NCBI RefSeq assembly: GCF_001954195.1
Contig: NZ_MBES01000072.1
Coordinates: 1-35,662, forward strand
Source of the DNA: Mycobacterium sp. IS-1264
GTDB taxonomy: Bacteria > Actinomycetota > Actinomycetes > Mycobacteriales > Mycobacteriaceae
Direction of reading: 5' to 3'
Length of the DNA: 35,662 nucleotides
Shown here: piece by piece, positions 15,441 to 23,694 of the stretch
Layout of the letters: the number at the start of each line of letters is the position of its first letter
Numbering within the stretch: position 1 is the first letter of the stretch
Program-made: the position numbers and the translations under genes
Notes under the pieces: model-generated
The model's input: the letters and a program-made list of their open reading frames with translations, nothing else
Told to the model about the DNA's origin: nothing
The model's database searches: none

Positions 15441-15665
15441 ATGCGTGGCAGCGGAATTATCGGCACTGTTGTTCTGGTGTGGCTGCTCATCGGCGTATTC
15501 GCGGCGTGGCAGCGCGACTACTTTAAGGGCGGCGACACAAGTTGTGTCACAGCGGGAAACATCGCATTGACCGTAGTTGCGGGGCCGTTGAATTACGGCG
15601 GTGTCAACCCGAAAGTCAAGGATTGCCATGTGCCGCAACCAAGCTCAATGGGAGCACTGACGTAA
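15441..15665 (+). CDS. Small single-pass membrane/secreted protein with two Cys
   Basis: A 74-aa protein with a hydrophobic N-terminal segment (IIGTVVLVWLLIGVFAAW, 6-23) that is an uncleaved signal-anchor or signal peptide. A short exported part follows with Cys35 and Cys62, able to form one disulfide. The start is well supported: a perfect GGAGGT lies 4 bp upstream of ATG 15441. It is preceded by the SigF-type promoter and the palindrome, and followed 28 bp later by a 51-aa membrane-protein gene. Related small proteins are common and unstudied in actinobacteria. A role in envelope stress is inference from the promoter. Confidence 0.8.
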   Translation: MRGSGIIGTVVLVWLLIGVFAAWQRDYFKGGDTSCVTAGNIALTVVAGPLNYGGVNPKVKDCHVPQPSSMGALT

Positions 15666-15693
15666 AAGTAATCCTCACGCAAAGGAAGTTGTC

Positions 15694-15849
15694 ATGATCG
15701 TCTTAGGTGTAATCCTGCTTATCCTTGGATTTGTTTTCGGCATTCATTTGTTATGGGTGCTGGGAATTATCTTGCTCGTGGTCGGTGCGATTCTGTGGAT
15801 CATGGGCTCCGTCGGCCGCCCGGTCGCCGGCAGGCGGTACTGGTACTAG
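15694..15849 (+). CDS. 51-aa two-helix membrane protein (DUF6131-like)
   Basis: A very short gene: ATG 15694 with AAGGAAG at SD distance and a TAG stop at 15847-15849. The product, starting MIVLGVILLILGFVFGIHLL, has two closely spaced hydrophobic helices (about 2-20 and 22-38) and ends with the basic-aromatic tail GRPVAGRRYWY. This architecture matches the tiny actinobacterial membrane proteins grouped as DUF6131. It lies 28 bp after the preceding small membrane gene and is probably on the same SigF-driven transcript. No function is known. Confidence 0.78.
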   Translation: MIVLGVILLILGFVFGIHLLWVLGIILLVVGAILWIMGSVGRPVAGRRYWY

Positions 15850-15880
15850 CACCAGCCCCAGGCGCGCGCTTCACAGGACA

Positions 15881-15898
15881 CGCATAGGAAGCGCATAG
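15881..15898 (+). promoter_or_regulatory. Direct repeat upstream of tcrX, candidate response-regulator box
   Basis: CGCATAG occurs at 15881-15887 and again at 15892-15898, start-to-start 11 bp, i.e. one helical turn. OmpR/PhoB-type regulators usually bind such direct repeats. Its place 73-90 bp upstream of tcrX suggests autoregulation; this is inference. Confidence 0.4.
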
Positions 15899-15970
15899 CG
15901 CCGCCCAAGTGGCAAGCGGATACTGGAGGTTGTGTCGACGCAGCCCCGAGCCTCCGTTGAGCGGGTCGTC

Positions 15971-16675
15971 ATGTGCCGCGCGGACGGCAATCCCATCAAC
16001 GTGCTTGTCGTCGACGACGAATCCGTGCTGGCCGAGATGGTGTCGATGGCGCTGCGCTACGAGGGCTGGAACATCGCCACCGCCGGCGACGGCGCGTCGG
16101 CCATCGCCTCGGCCCGCGCCCAGCGGCCCGACGTGGTCGTGCTGGACGTGATGCTGCCGGACATGAGTGGGCTCGACGTCCTGCACAAATTGCGTGAAGA
16201 CAATCCGCAACTGCCCGTACTGCTGCTGACGGCCAAGGATGCCGTGGAAGACCGCATCGCCGGGCTGACGGCGGGCGGCGACGACTACGTCACCAAACCG
16301 TTCAGCATCGAAGAGGTGGTGCTGCGGCTGCGGGCGCTGCTGCGGCGCACCGGCGTGACGACCGTGGACAGCGGTGCGCAACTGGTGGTCGGGGATTTGG
16401 TCCTGGACGAGGACAGCCACGAGGTGACGCGCGCCGGCGAACCAATCTCGTTGACCTCCACCGAATTTGAGCTGCTGCGGTTCATGATGCGCAACTCCAA
16501 ACGGGTGCTGAGCAAGGCGCAGATCCTCGACCGGGTGTGGAGCTACGACTTCGGCGGCCGCTCCAACATCGTCGAGCTCTACATTTCCTACCTGCGCAAG
16601 AAGATCGACAACGGTCGCGAACCGATGATCCACACGCTGCGTGGCGCGGGCTATGTCCTCAAGCCGGCGCGCTAA
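15971..16675 (+). CDS. tcrX: Response regulator TcrX (OmpR/PhoB type)
   Basis: A receiver domain (about 10-125) with the acidic pair VVDDE, phospho-acceptor D59 in VVLDVMLPDMSG, switch Thr in LLLTAKD and Lys in YVTKPF. This is joined to a C-terminal winged-helix DNA-binding domain with FELLRFMMRN, SNIVELYISYLRKKID and HTLRGAGYVLKP. ATG 15971 gives 234 aa, the length I recall for TcrX. An in-frame GTG at 15932 would add 13 residues and has GGAGG only 2 nt away, so the start is not settled. It is controlled by phosphorylation from TcrY, whose gene overlaps its 3' end. The pair is linked to low-iron and starvation responses in M. tuberculosis. Confidence 0.92.
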   Translation: MCRADGNPINVLVVDDESVLAEMVSMALRYEGWNIATAGDGASAIASARAQRPDVVVLDVMLPDMSGLDVLHKLREDNPQLPVLLLTAKDAVEDRIAGLTAGGDDYVTKPFSIEEVVLRLRALLRRTGVTTVDSGAQLVVGDLVLDEDSHEVTRAGEPISLTSTEFELLRFMMRNSKRVLSKAQILDRVWSYDFGGRSNIVELYISYLRKKIDNGREPMIHTLRGAGYVLKPAR

Positions 16676-18170
16676 CACACGGCGAGCCTGGTCGCTTCGG
16701 CTTCGGCTGTTGCTCGGGCAGGTGGTGGTGCTCGCCCTGGTGTGCATCGGCATCACGGCGGCCACCGAACTCGCGCTGAACCACCATCTCGTGAAGCAGC
16801 TCGATAGCCAACTCGCCGGGACCTCCTATCGCTCGGCGCTGATGTACCCCGAAATGAACCGTCCGCACCACGAGCACTCCCACTACCCCAGGCCGGGTCC
16901 CGGCCCACGGTTCCTCGATGCGCCCGGCCAGCCGGCGGGCATGGTCGCGGCGGTGGTCAGCGACGGCAAGACGGTCGACGCCGGCTACACGACCAGCAGC
17001 GGGGACCGGGCCGCGCTGACCGACAAGGCGCAGGCGCAATTGGCGGCGATCGCCGGCAGCCGCAGTCCGGTGACCCTGAATCTCGACGGGCTGGGCCGCT
17101 ACCGTGTCGTCGCTGCCCCGAGCCGGCGCGGCGGCGACCTGATCGTCACCGGCCTGTCGATGGCCGACGTCGACGCCACGTTGCTGCGGATGCTGGTCAT
17201 CTTCGGCATCGTCACCGTGATCGCATTGGCCGCGGCCACGATCGCCGGGATCATCATCATCAGGCGGGCGTTGGCGCCGCTGCGCCGCGTCGCGCAGACC
17301 GCGCGCAAGGTTGCCGATCTCCCGTTGGCCCGCGGTGAGGTCGAGCTGCCGGTGCGCGTGCCCGAATCCGACACAAACCCCTCCACGGAGGTCGGCCAGC
17401 TCGGCTCGGCGCTGAACCGGATGCTCGACCACATCGCGGCCGCGCTGGAGGCCCGTCAGGCCAGTGAGACGAGGGTGCGGCAATTCGTCGCCGACGCGAG
17501 TCACGAGCTGCGCACACCGCTCGCCGCGATCCGCGGCTACACCGAACTCACCCAACGCATGGGCGACGACCGCGAGGCGGTGGCGCACGCGATGAGTCGG
17601 GTGGCATCGGAAACGGAGCGGATAACGCGCCTCGTCGAGGACCTGCTGTTGCTGGCGCGCCTGGACTCGGGGCGGCCGCTGGAACGCGAACCGGTGGACC
17701 TGTCGCGCCTCGCGGTCGACGCGGTCAGCGACGCGCACGTCGCCGGACCCGATCATGAGTGGGAGCTCGACCTGCCCGAGGAGCCCGTGGTCGTCACCGG
17801 TGACGCGGCCCGATTACATCAGGTGGTCACCAATCTGCTTGCCAACGCCCGCATTCACACCGGCGCCGGCACCGTCGTGACGACGCGACTGAGCACCGAG
17901 CCGACGCAGTCCGTGCTGCAGGTGATCGACAACGGTCCCGGCATTCCGGCCGAGCTGCAGTCGGAGGTATTCGAGCGGTTCGCCCGCGGCGATTCGTCGC
18001 GCTCCCGCAAGGGCGGCAGCACCGGGCTGGGCCTGGCCATCGTCTCCGCAGTTGTCAAGGCGCACAACGGAAGTATCACGGTGAGCAGCTCACCGGGCCA
18101 TACCGAGTTCACGGTGCGGTTGCCACTCAACGGGTGGCAACCGCCCGCCTCCAGCTCTTCGACTAGCTAG
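16653..18170 (+). CDS. tcrY: Sensor histidine kinase TcrY
   Basis: A 505-aa membrane kinase. TM1 is LLLGQVVVLALVCIGITAATELAL (about 18-42). An extracytoplasmic sensor follows with a His-rich patch (NRPHHEHSHYPRPGPG, about 69-84). TM2 is LVIFGIVTVIALAAATIAGIIII, then a HAMP linker. The dimerisation/phospho-acceptor helix is FVADASHELRTPLAAIRGY, and the ATPase shows the N box (LHQVVTNLLANARIHT), G1 (DNGPGIP) and G2 (STGLGLAI). The clustered histidines suggest metal sensing, which fits the iron link reported for TcrXY. ATG 16653 overlaps tcrX by 23 bp. The 3' end overlaps the convergent lpqH stop by 8 bp. Confidence 0.92.
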   Translation: MSSSRRANTRRAWSLRLRLLLGQVVVLALVCIGITAATELALNHHLVKQLDSQLAGTSYRSALMYPEMNRPHHEHSHYPRPGPGPRFLDAPGQPAGMVAAVVSDGKTVDAGYTTSSGDRAALTDKAQAQLAAIAGSRSPVTLNLDGLGRYRVVAAPSRRGGDLIVTGLSMADVDATLLRMLVIFGIVTVIALAAATIAGIIIIRRALAPLRRVAQTARKVADLPLARGEVELPVRVPESDTNPSTEVGQLGSALNRMLDHIAAALEARQASETRVRQFVADASHELRTPLAAIRGYTELTQRMGDDREAVAHAMSRVASETERITRLVEDLLLLARLDSGRPLEREPVDLSRLAVDAVSDAHVAGPDHEWELDLPEEPVVVTGDAARLHQVVTNLLANARIHTGAGTVVTTRLSTEPTQSVLQVIDNGPGIPAELQSEVFERFARGDSSRSRKGGSTGLGLAIVSAVVKAHNGSITVSSSPGHTEFTVRLPLNGWQPPASSSSTS

Positions 18171-18636
18171 AGCAATTCACGTCGATTTCGAACGGCTTGT
18201 TCACCGGTTGCATCGGGTTGGCCATGTCGACGCCCGTGGCGGTCCCGGTGATCTTGTAGTGACTGCCGTCCTTGGTCGCCGAGGCATTGCCCTGGCCGGT
18301 TCCCGACGTGTACGCGAGCGTCACGCCGTTGACGTTGCCGAGCCCAACCGACTTCACCTGGGGAGGGTTGGCATCGGTGAGCACGGCGCCGATGCCGGTC
18401 GCGGCCCCACCGATCGCGATGTTGACGTTGCCGCCCGCCGTCGTGCACACGACGGAACCACTCACGTTCTGGTTCTTCCCGTCGATGGTCACCGTGGGCC
18501 CGCCGCCGGCGCTAGCCGACGCATTGCCGCCCGAGGTGGCCCCGCCACCGGAACTCGATTTGTTGCTCGAACAACCAGAAATGGCCGCGGCCAGAATTGC
18601 CGCCCCGGCAACCGCGATGGTCAGTTCACGCTTCAC
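18163..18636 (-). CDS. lpqH: 19-kDa lipoprotein LpqH
   Basis: A 157-aa lipoprotein with basic N-terminus MKRE, a hydrophobic segment and the lipobox A-I-S-G-C22, so it is lipidated and exported. A Ser/Gly/Asn-rich linker (23-48) follows, the site glycosylated in the tubercle protein. The conserved beta domain then runs from VTIDGKNQNVSGSVVC to FEIDVNCSS, with two Cys likely disulfide-bonded. LpqH is a major TLR2-active surface lipoprotein and adhesin. The start is GTG 18636 with AGGAGAAC 2 nt upstream. The stop overlaps the tcrY stop on the other strand (8 bp), leaving no intergenic terminator. Confidence 0.96.
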   Translation of the reverse strand: MKRELTIAVAGAAILAAAISGCSSNKSSSGGGATSGGNASASAGGGPTVTIDGKNQNVSGSVVCTTAGGNVNIAIGGAATGIGAVLTDANPPQVKSVGLGNVNGVTLAYTSGTGQGNASATKDGSHYKITGTATGVDMANPMQPVNKPFEIDVNCSS

Positions 18637-18689
18637 CTGTTCTCCTTAGCCCGATCGTTGCGGCCCTCGGCATCGAGGGTCGTTTGGGC

Positions 18690-18695
18690 ATTATG
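18690..18695 (-). promoter_or_regulatory. Putative -10 box of lpqH
   Basis: On the minus strand CATAAT lies 53 bp upstream of the lpqH GTG and matches the TATAAT -10 at 5 of 6 positions. The -35 region is weak, as is common in mycobacteria. It sits in the 151-bp divergent gap between lpqH and the alkyl-sulfatase-type gene, which is AT-richer than the surroundings. Confidence 0.4.
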
Positions 18696-18787
18696 CGGGT
18701 TTGCCGGACCGCATAGAAGAGGTTCGGCGAAATTGTTTCTTTTCGGTTAACCCGCCAGGTCTCGCCATGTTCTTTCGGGGAAGGCGC

Positions 18788-20683
18788 ATGGATGGCAATG
18801 TATTGCCGGTGGACCACAAACCTCCCACCGCAGTCATCGAGTCCGCACATCGCCAGCACGCCCTGCCATTTGACGACACGACCGATTTTCACAATGCCGA
18901 TCGTGGATTTATAGCGGCATTGTCGCCGTGCGTCGTCAAAGCGGCCGACGGCCGCGTGGTTTGGGACAACGACGCCTATTCGTTCCTCGAGGGTCCGGCT
19001 CCCGCAACCGTGCACCCCAGCCTGTGGCGGCAATCGTCGCTGGCCGCCAAACAGGGCCTCTACGAGGTGGTGCCGGGCGTCTATCAGGTCCGCGGGTTGG
19101 ACCTCTCGAACGTGACCTTCGTCGAGGGCGACAGCGGGGTCATCGTCATCGATCCGTTGATCTCCACCGAGGTCGCCGCCGCGGCGCTGGACCTGTATCG
19201 CACCCACCGCGGCGGGGACCGCCCGGTGGTCGCGGTGATCTACACCCACAGTCACGTCGACCATTTCGGCGGCGTGCTGGGTGTCACTTCGCAGGCCGAC
19301 GTGGACGCCGGTGCCGTCGCGGTGCTGGCGCCGGAGGGCTTCGTCGAGCACGCGGTCAAAGAGAACGTCTACGCCGGTCCCGCCATGACGCGCCGGGCCA
19401 CGTACATGTACGGCACTCTGCTCCCGCGCGGACCGCAGGATCAGGTGGGGTGCGGCCTGGGCCAGGCGCCGTCCACCGGCGAGGTCGCGGTCATCGTCCC
19501 GACCATCGACATCCGCGAGACCGGTGAGAAGCACACCATCGACGGCGTGGAGATCGAGTTCCAGATGGCGCCGGGCACCGAGGCGCCCGCCGAAATGCAT
19601 TTCTATTTCCCCCGTTACCGCGCGTTGTGTATGGCCGAGAACGCCACCCACAACCTGCACAACCTGCTTACCCTGCGCGGCGCGCTGGTGCGTGACCCGC
19701 ACGCCTGGTCGGGCTATCTCACCGAGGCGATCGACACCTTTGCCGACCGCGCCGACGTGGTGTTCGCCTCCCATCACTGGCCGACCTGGGGTCGCGACGA
19801 CATCGTCGAATTCTTGTCACTGCAACGCGACATGTATGCGTACCTGCACGACCAGACGCTGCGGTTGCTCAACCGGGGCTACACCGGTGTGGAAATCGCC
19901 GAAATGTTCCAGATGCCACCGGCATTGGAGCGCGCCTGGCACACCCACGGGTACTACGGTTCGGTCAGCCACAACGTCAAGGCCGTGTACCAGCGCTACA
20001 TGGGATGGTTCGACGGCAATCCCGCCAGACTGTGGCCACACCCGCCCGAAGCGCTCGGCGCCCGATACGTTGACGCGATGGGCGGGATGGACCGGGTGGT
20101 AGAGCTCGCCCGGGCCGCGTTTGATTCGGGCGACTTCCGTTGGGCGGCAACGCTGCTCGATCACGCCGTATTCGCCGACAGGTCCCACGAGGCGGCCCGT
20201 GCGCTGTACGCCGATACGCTGGAGCAGCTCGCCTACGGCGCGGAAAACGCGGTGTGGCGGAACTTCTTCATGAGTGGGGCAACCGAATTGCGAGACGGCA
20301 ACTTCGGTACCGCCGTCACCGCCGCCTCGATGTCGATGCTCAACCAGCTGACGCCGGAGCAGCTTTTCGACGGCTTCGCTCTGCGCGTCGACGGGCCGCG
20401 CGCGTGGGACCTCGACATCGCCATCGATATCTCGTTCGCCGATCTGGCCGCGAACTACCGGCTCACGCTGCGCAACGGTGTGCTTGTCTATCGCAAGGTT
20501 GCTGCCGACGCCGCAACTGCGAACGTTACGGTCAAGCTGGACAGCAAGTTTCGTCTGCTGACGGTGGCGATGGGCGACTTCGCCTCGCCCGGGCTGGACA
20601 TATCCGGCGACCAGACCGCGCTGCAGGCGTTCCTGGGCGTGCTCGACGAACCGGACCCGAATTTCAACATCGTCACGCCGTAG
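18788..20683 (+). CDS. Alkyl sulfatase-type metallo-beta-lactamase-fold hydrolase (Rv3762c-type)
   Basis: A 631-aa SdsA1/YjcS-type enzyme. The metallo-beta-lactamase domain carries the Zn motif T-H154-S-H156-V-D158-H159 and further ligands in ENATHNLHNL and FASHHWPTWG. Next comes the dimerisation domain (QTLRLLNRGYTGVEIAEMFQMPPALE through LARAAFDSGDFRWAATLLDHAVFAD), then a C-terminal SCP2-like lipid-binding domain (TPEQLFDGFALRVDGPRA...). Such enzymes cleave sulfate from alkyl sulfates. No signal peptide is evident. ATG 18788 is chosen for the GGGAAGG just upstream; an in-frame ATG at 18767 is the alternative. Confidence 0.9.
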   Translation: MDGNVLPVDHKPPTAVIESAHRQHALPFDDTTDFHNADRGFIAALSPCVVKAADGRVVWDNDAYSFLEGPAPATVHPSLWRQSSLAAKQGLYEVVPGVYQVRGLDLSNVTFVEGDSGVIVIDPLISTEVAAAALDLYRTHRGGDRPVVAVIYTHSHVDHFGGVLGVTSQADVDAGAVAVLAPEGFVEHAVKENVYAGPAMTRRATYMYGTLLPRGPQDQVGCGLGQAPSTGEVAVIVPTIDIRETGEKHTIDGVEIEFQMAPGTEAPAEMHFYFPRYRALCMAENATHNLHNLLTLRGALVRDPHAWSGYLTEAIDTFADRADVVFASHHWPTWGRDDIVEFLSLQRDMYAYLHDQTLRLLNRGYTGVEIAEMFQMPPALERAWHTHGYYGSVSHNVKAVYQRYMGWFDGNPARLWPHPPEALGARYVDAMGGMDRVVELARAAFDSGDFRWAATLLDHAVFADRSHEAARALYADTLEQLAYGAENAVWRNFFMSGATELRDGNFGTAVTAASMSMLNQLTPEQLFDGFALRVDGPRAWDLDIAIDISFADLAANYRLTLRNGVLVYRKVAADAATANVTVKLDSKFRLLTVAMGDFASPGLDISGDQTALQAFLGVLDEPDPNFNIVTP

Positions 20684-20708
20684 CGAACTCAACTGTGGTC
20701 GAGGAGTT

Positions 20709-20770
20709 GTCGAGATTGCCGTGAGGGTTGTGCTTTGCCCCTAATTCGCGACCATGACGGCAATCTCGAC
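20709..20770. repeat. 14-bp perfect inverted repeat between convergent genes
   Basis: GTCGAGATTGCCGT at 20709-20722 and ACGGCAATCTCGAC at 20757-20770 are exact reverse complements separated by 34 bp. The element occupies the 119-bp gap between convergent stops (20683 and 20803). It may be a bidirectional transcription end or a dispersed intergenic repeat. No T-tract follows. Confidence 0.75.
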
Positions 20771-20802
20771 GACGGCACCTGCGGTGTGCGCCGCACACCG
20801 CC

Positions 20803-21771
20803 TCACGCCACGTCGATAACCACCTTGCCCAGCACCTTGCGCTCGGCCACATAGCGCAGCGCCGCGGCCGTTTCGGCCAGCGGGAAGCGCGCGCCGATGT
20901 ACGGCCGGATGACCCCGCTGGCGAACATCTCGGTCAACTCCTGCGTGTCGCGGATCGCCTCGTCGGGATGATCGGTCATAAAAGTGCGGATCTCCATGCC
21001 GCGCACACAGATGTCTTTGAGCAGAATGAGATTGAGCGGAATGGCAGGGATCGTGCCGGCCGCGTAACCCAGCGTGACGAAGGTGCCACCTCGGGCGAGA
21101 CCGCGCAGTGCCGGCTCGGAATACGATCCGCCGACCGGGTCCAGGACCACCCGGGCGCTGTCACCGGTGATCTCACGGATTCGGCTTTTCAGGTCCTCCC
21201 GGTCATAGTCGACGGTCGCCTCTGCACCACGCTGACGGCACAGCTCGAGCTTTTCCGGACTCGACGCCGCGGCCAGCACCCGGGCTTTCATGGCGACCGC
21301 CAGATCGACGGCGGCCAACCCCACGCCGCCCGCAGCACCCAGCACGACAACCCAATCGCCCTCTGTCACAGCGGCAGTCGAGCGCAACGCGTGATAGGCG
21401 GTGCGGTATGTCACCCCGAAGGCCGCGGCCGAGGCGAAGTCGGCGTCGTCGGGCACAAGTTCGGCCTGGCTCGCGTCGAGCAGTGCCTGTTCGGCGAACG
21501 CTCCAAAAGTGGTTCCGGACACGCGCTGACCCGGACTAAACGCAGCGCCTGCACCGGCGGCGATCACCTCGCCGGCGATCTCGTTGCCGGGGATGAACGG
21601 CGGCGGAATCTTGACCTGGTATTTGCCGGCGATGAACAGCACATCCGGGAAATTGACCGCGGCGGCACGCACCCGCACCAGCAGCTGGCCGGGACCCGCG
21701 ACCGGCTCGTCAACGTCGGTGAGCACCAGGTCTTCCGGCGGCCCGTACGCCTGGCAGACGACCGCGCGCAT
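20803..21771 (-). CDS. MDR-family NADPH:quinone/enoyl reductase (FadB4/QOR-like)
   Basis: A 322-aa zinc-free medium-chain reductase: GroES-like N-terminus with RAAAVNFPDVLFIAGKYQVKIPPPFIPGNEIAG, and Rossmann motif VVVLGAAGGVGLAAVDLAVAM. A downstream conserved segment reads DPVGGSYSEPALRGLARGGTFVTLGYAAG. It is similar in type to proteins labelled FadB4 in mycobacteria and would use NADPH to reduce an enone, quinone or enoyl-CoA. ATG 21771 shares one base with the TetR stop (TGATG), so it is the last gene of the five-gene operon; a GTG directly before it is possible. Reduction of an unsaturated acyl-CoA intermediate is inference. Confidence 0.87.
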   Translation of the reverse strand: MRAVVCQAYGPPEDLVLTDVDEPVAGPGQLLVRVRAAAVNFPDVLFIAGKYQVKIPPPFIPGNEIAGEVIAAGAGAAFSPGQRVSGTTFGAFAEQALLDASQAELVPDDADFASAAAFGVTYRTAYHALRSTAAVTEGDWVVVLGAAGGVGLAAVDLAVAMKARVLAAASSPEKLELCRQRGAEATVDYDREDLKSRIREITGDSARVVLDPVGGSYSEPALRGLARGGTFVTLGYAAGTIPAIPLNLILLKDICVRGMEIRTFMTDHPDEAIRDTQELTEMFASGVIRPYIGARFPLAETAAALRYVAERKVLGKVVIDVA

Positions 21772-22394
21772 CACTTGACCCCCAACCCTTTCAGGCAGAA
21801 CCGAACCACGTGTGCGATGTCGTCGCGCCCGGGCCGCTCCGCCGAACTCATGTAGCGCCGCATGGTTGCGGCCGTGCAGCAGAACACCGCCTCGACATCG
21901 CGGTCCACATCGCTACTGCCCAGCGCCGCAACGGGTTCGACCAGCAGGTCACGCAGCGGCAGCATCATCTCCTGGTCGACCGTGCGCCAGTTGGTGCCCG
22001 TCGCCATCTGACCTGCCGCGGCGCGGCTTTTCCGGATCAGGTCCGGGTGGGCGACCTGTGCCAGCGTGCCCTCGATCCAGCGCGCTACCTTGTCCTGTGG
22101 CCTCGACGCCTTGGCCATCTGATGCTGAAGGTAGGACACGACGATCGCCACGCCCCGCTCCATGACCGCCAGGATGAGATCGTCCTTGCCGGCGAAGTAG
22201 CGGTAGAACGCCTTGTTCGACGAGCCCGCCTCGGCGACGATATCGCTGACACGCGGCGCCTCGGGCGCGACCCGTTCCATCACCCGCACCGCGGCGGCCA
22301 GGATGCGCTCCACCTCCTCGGTGGCCTCCCGCTGGCGTTCGTCGAGTGCCCGTTCGACTGCCGCCGTGACTCGGCTATTGGTCAACGAGCTCAC
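21771..22394 (-). CDS. TetR-family regulator
   Basis: A 207-aa TetR-type repressor. The N-terminal HTH reads ERILAAAVRVMERVAPEAPRVSDIVAEAGSSNKAFYRYFAGKDDLILAVM (about 35-84), with the typical F-Y-R-Y-F-x-x-K-D recognition end. The helical C-terminal ligand domain ends MRRYMSSAERPGRDDIAHVVRFCLKGLG. The start is GTG 22394 (20 bp overlap with the acyl-CoA dehydrogenase gene) or TTG 22385. It lies inside the operon it probably controls; the palindrome at 25518-25534 over the operon's promoter is the natural candidate operator. The inducer is likely an acyl-CoA, by analogy. Confidence 0.85.
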   Translation of the reverse strand: MSSLTNSRVTAAVERALDERQREATEEVERILAAAVRVMERVAPEAPRVSDIVAEAGSSNKAFYRYFAGKDDLILAVMERGVAIVVSYLQHQMAKASRPQDKVARWIEGTLAQVAHPDLIRKSRAAAGQMATGTNWRTVDQEMMLPLRDLLVEPVAALGSSDVDRDVEAVFCCTAATMRRYMSSAERPGRDDIAHVVRFCLKGLGVK

Positions 22395-23658
22395 CGTATT
22401 TGGCGCGGGCGGCCTCTCGCCGAACGCCCAGCATCTCGCTGGGCCACTCGCCGTCTTCGGCGTCGTACCCCTTGAGCAGCATGCGGGCCAGGTTGACCTT
22501 GTGTGCCTCCGTCGGCCCGTCGGCCAGGCCGAGCGCGATGCCGCCGAGCAGGACGTTGACCAGTGGCAGTTGGTCGGTGAGTCCGAGCGCCCCGTGCACT
22601 TGAATGGCCCGCAGCGCAATCGATTTCAGTACCTGGGATGCCAGGATCTTGCAGGCGGCGATTTCGGCGCGGGCTGCGTGCTCGTCGCCGTTGTCGATCA
22701 GCCACGCGGCGTGCAGCACGGTGAGCCGGAACGGAATCAACTCGGTATAGGAGTCGGCAACGAATTCCTGCACCAATTGCTTGTCGGCCAGCGAGGTTCC
22801 CTGTGTGAACCGGCTTTTCGCCCGCCTCGACATCATCTCGACGGCGCGCTGCGCCATTCCGATCGAGCGCATCGCGTGGTGCAGCCGTCCGCCGGCCAAG
22901 CGGGTCTGCAGGATCAGGAAGCCCTGACCGGGTTCACCGAGCAGCGCGTCCGAACCCACGCGGACGCCGTCATAATGCACCAGGGAATGTCCGGGCTCGT
23001 GCGGCTCCGCCCCGACCAGGTGATGGGTGGCTTCCACGGTCAGGCCCGGGGTTCCGGCCGGGATCAGGAACGTCGACGCGCCGTGGTGGACGGCCACGTC
23101 CGGATTGGTAATCGCGACGACGATGAAGAACGACGCGACGGAAGCGTTGGAGGAGAAGTACTTTCGGCCGGTGATGACCCAGCCGTCGCCGTCGGGGACG
23201 GCGCGGGTGGTGAAGACCCGCGGATCGGCGCCGCCTTGCGGCTCCGTCATCGAAAAGCAGGAGAAGATCTCCCCGGACAGCAGCCCGGCCAGATAGCGGT
23301 CTTTCTGGTCCTGGGTGCCGAAGCGGGCGATGATCTCCGCGTTGCCGGTGTCGGGCGCCTGCGTGCCGAACACGATCGGCGCCCAGGGGCTGCGGCCCAG
23401 GATCTCGTTGATCAGCGTCAGCTTGACCGCACCGAAGCCCTGCCCGCCCAGCTCGGGGCCCAAATGCGGTGCCCACAAGCCGTTGTCGCGGACCTGCTGT
23501 TTGAGCGGGTCGACGACGCGGCGGCGCTCGTCGTTCAGTGGGAGGAACTCGCAGCCCGGGAACAGCACCTCGAGGGGCTCCACCTCTTCGCGCACGAACT
23601 CGCGGATCCAGTCCAGCTTCTTGTCGAACTCCGGTTCGGTGGAGAAGTCCCAAGCCAT
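22375..23658 (-). CDS. Acyl-CoA dehydrogenase, ACAD10/11- or LvaC-like
   Basis: A 427-aa flavoprotein with ACAD motifs: DNGLWAPHLGPELGGQGFG, the FAD/substrate segment CFSMTEPQGGADP, WVITGRKYFSSNA and IQVHGALGLTDQLPLV. At the catalytic-base position, where medium-chain enzymes have Y-E-G, this protein has A-D380-G-P-T-E-A-H386, the A-D-G-P-x-E-x-H pattern of ACAD10/ACAD11. Those proteins act with an APH-type kinase on 4-hydroxyacyl-CoAs. Here the kinase is a separate gene two genes upstream. ATG 23658 has AGGAG at SD distance; the 3' end overlaps the TetR gene. Confidence 0.88.
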   Translation of the reverse strand: MAWDFSTEPEFDKKLDWIREFVREEVEPLEVLFPGCEFLPLNDERRRVVDPLKQQVRDNGLWAPHLGPELGGQGFGAVKLTLINEILGRSPWAPIVFGTQAPDTGNAEIIARFGTQDQKDRYLAGLLSGEIFSCFSMTEPQGGADPRVFTTRAVPDGDGWVITGRKYFSSNASVASFFIVVAITNPDVAVHHGASTFLIPAGTPGLTVEATHHLVGAEPHEPGHSLVHYDGVRVGSDALLGEPGQGFLILQTRLAGGRLHHAMRSIGMAQRAVEMMSRRAKSRFTQGTSLADKQLVQEFVADSYTELIPFRLTVLHAAWLIDNGDEHAARAEIAACKILASQVLKSIALRAIQVHGALGLTDQLPLVNVLLGGIALGLADGPTEAHKVNLARMLLKGYDAEDGEWPSEMLGVRREAARAKYGELVDQ

Positions 23659-23694
23659 CGAATACTCCTGTCTCGTTCATATGGTGGCGCCCCG

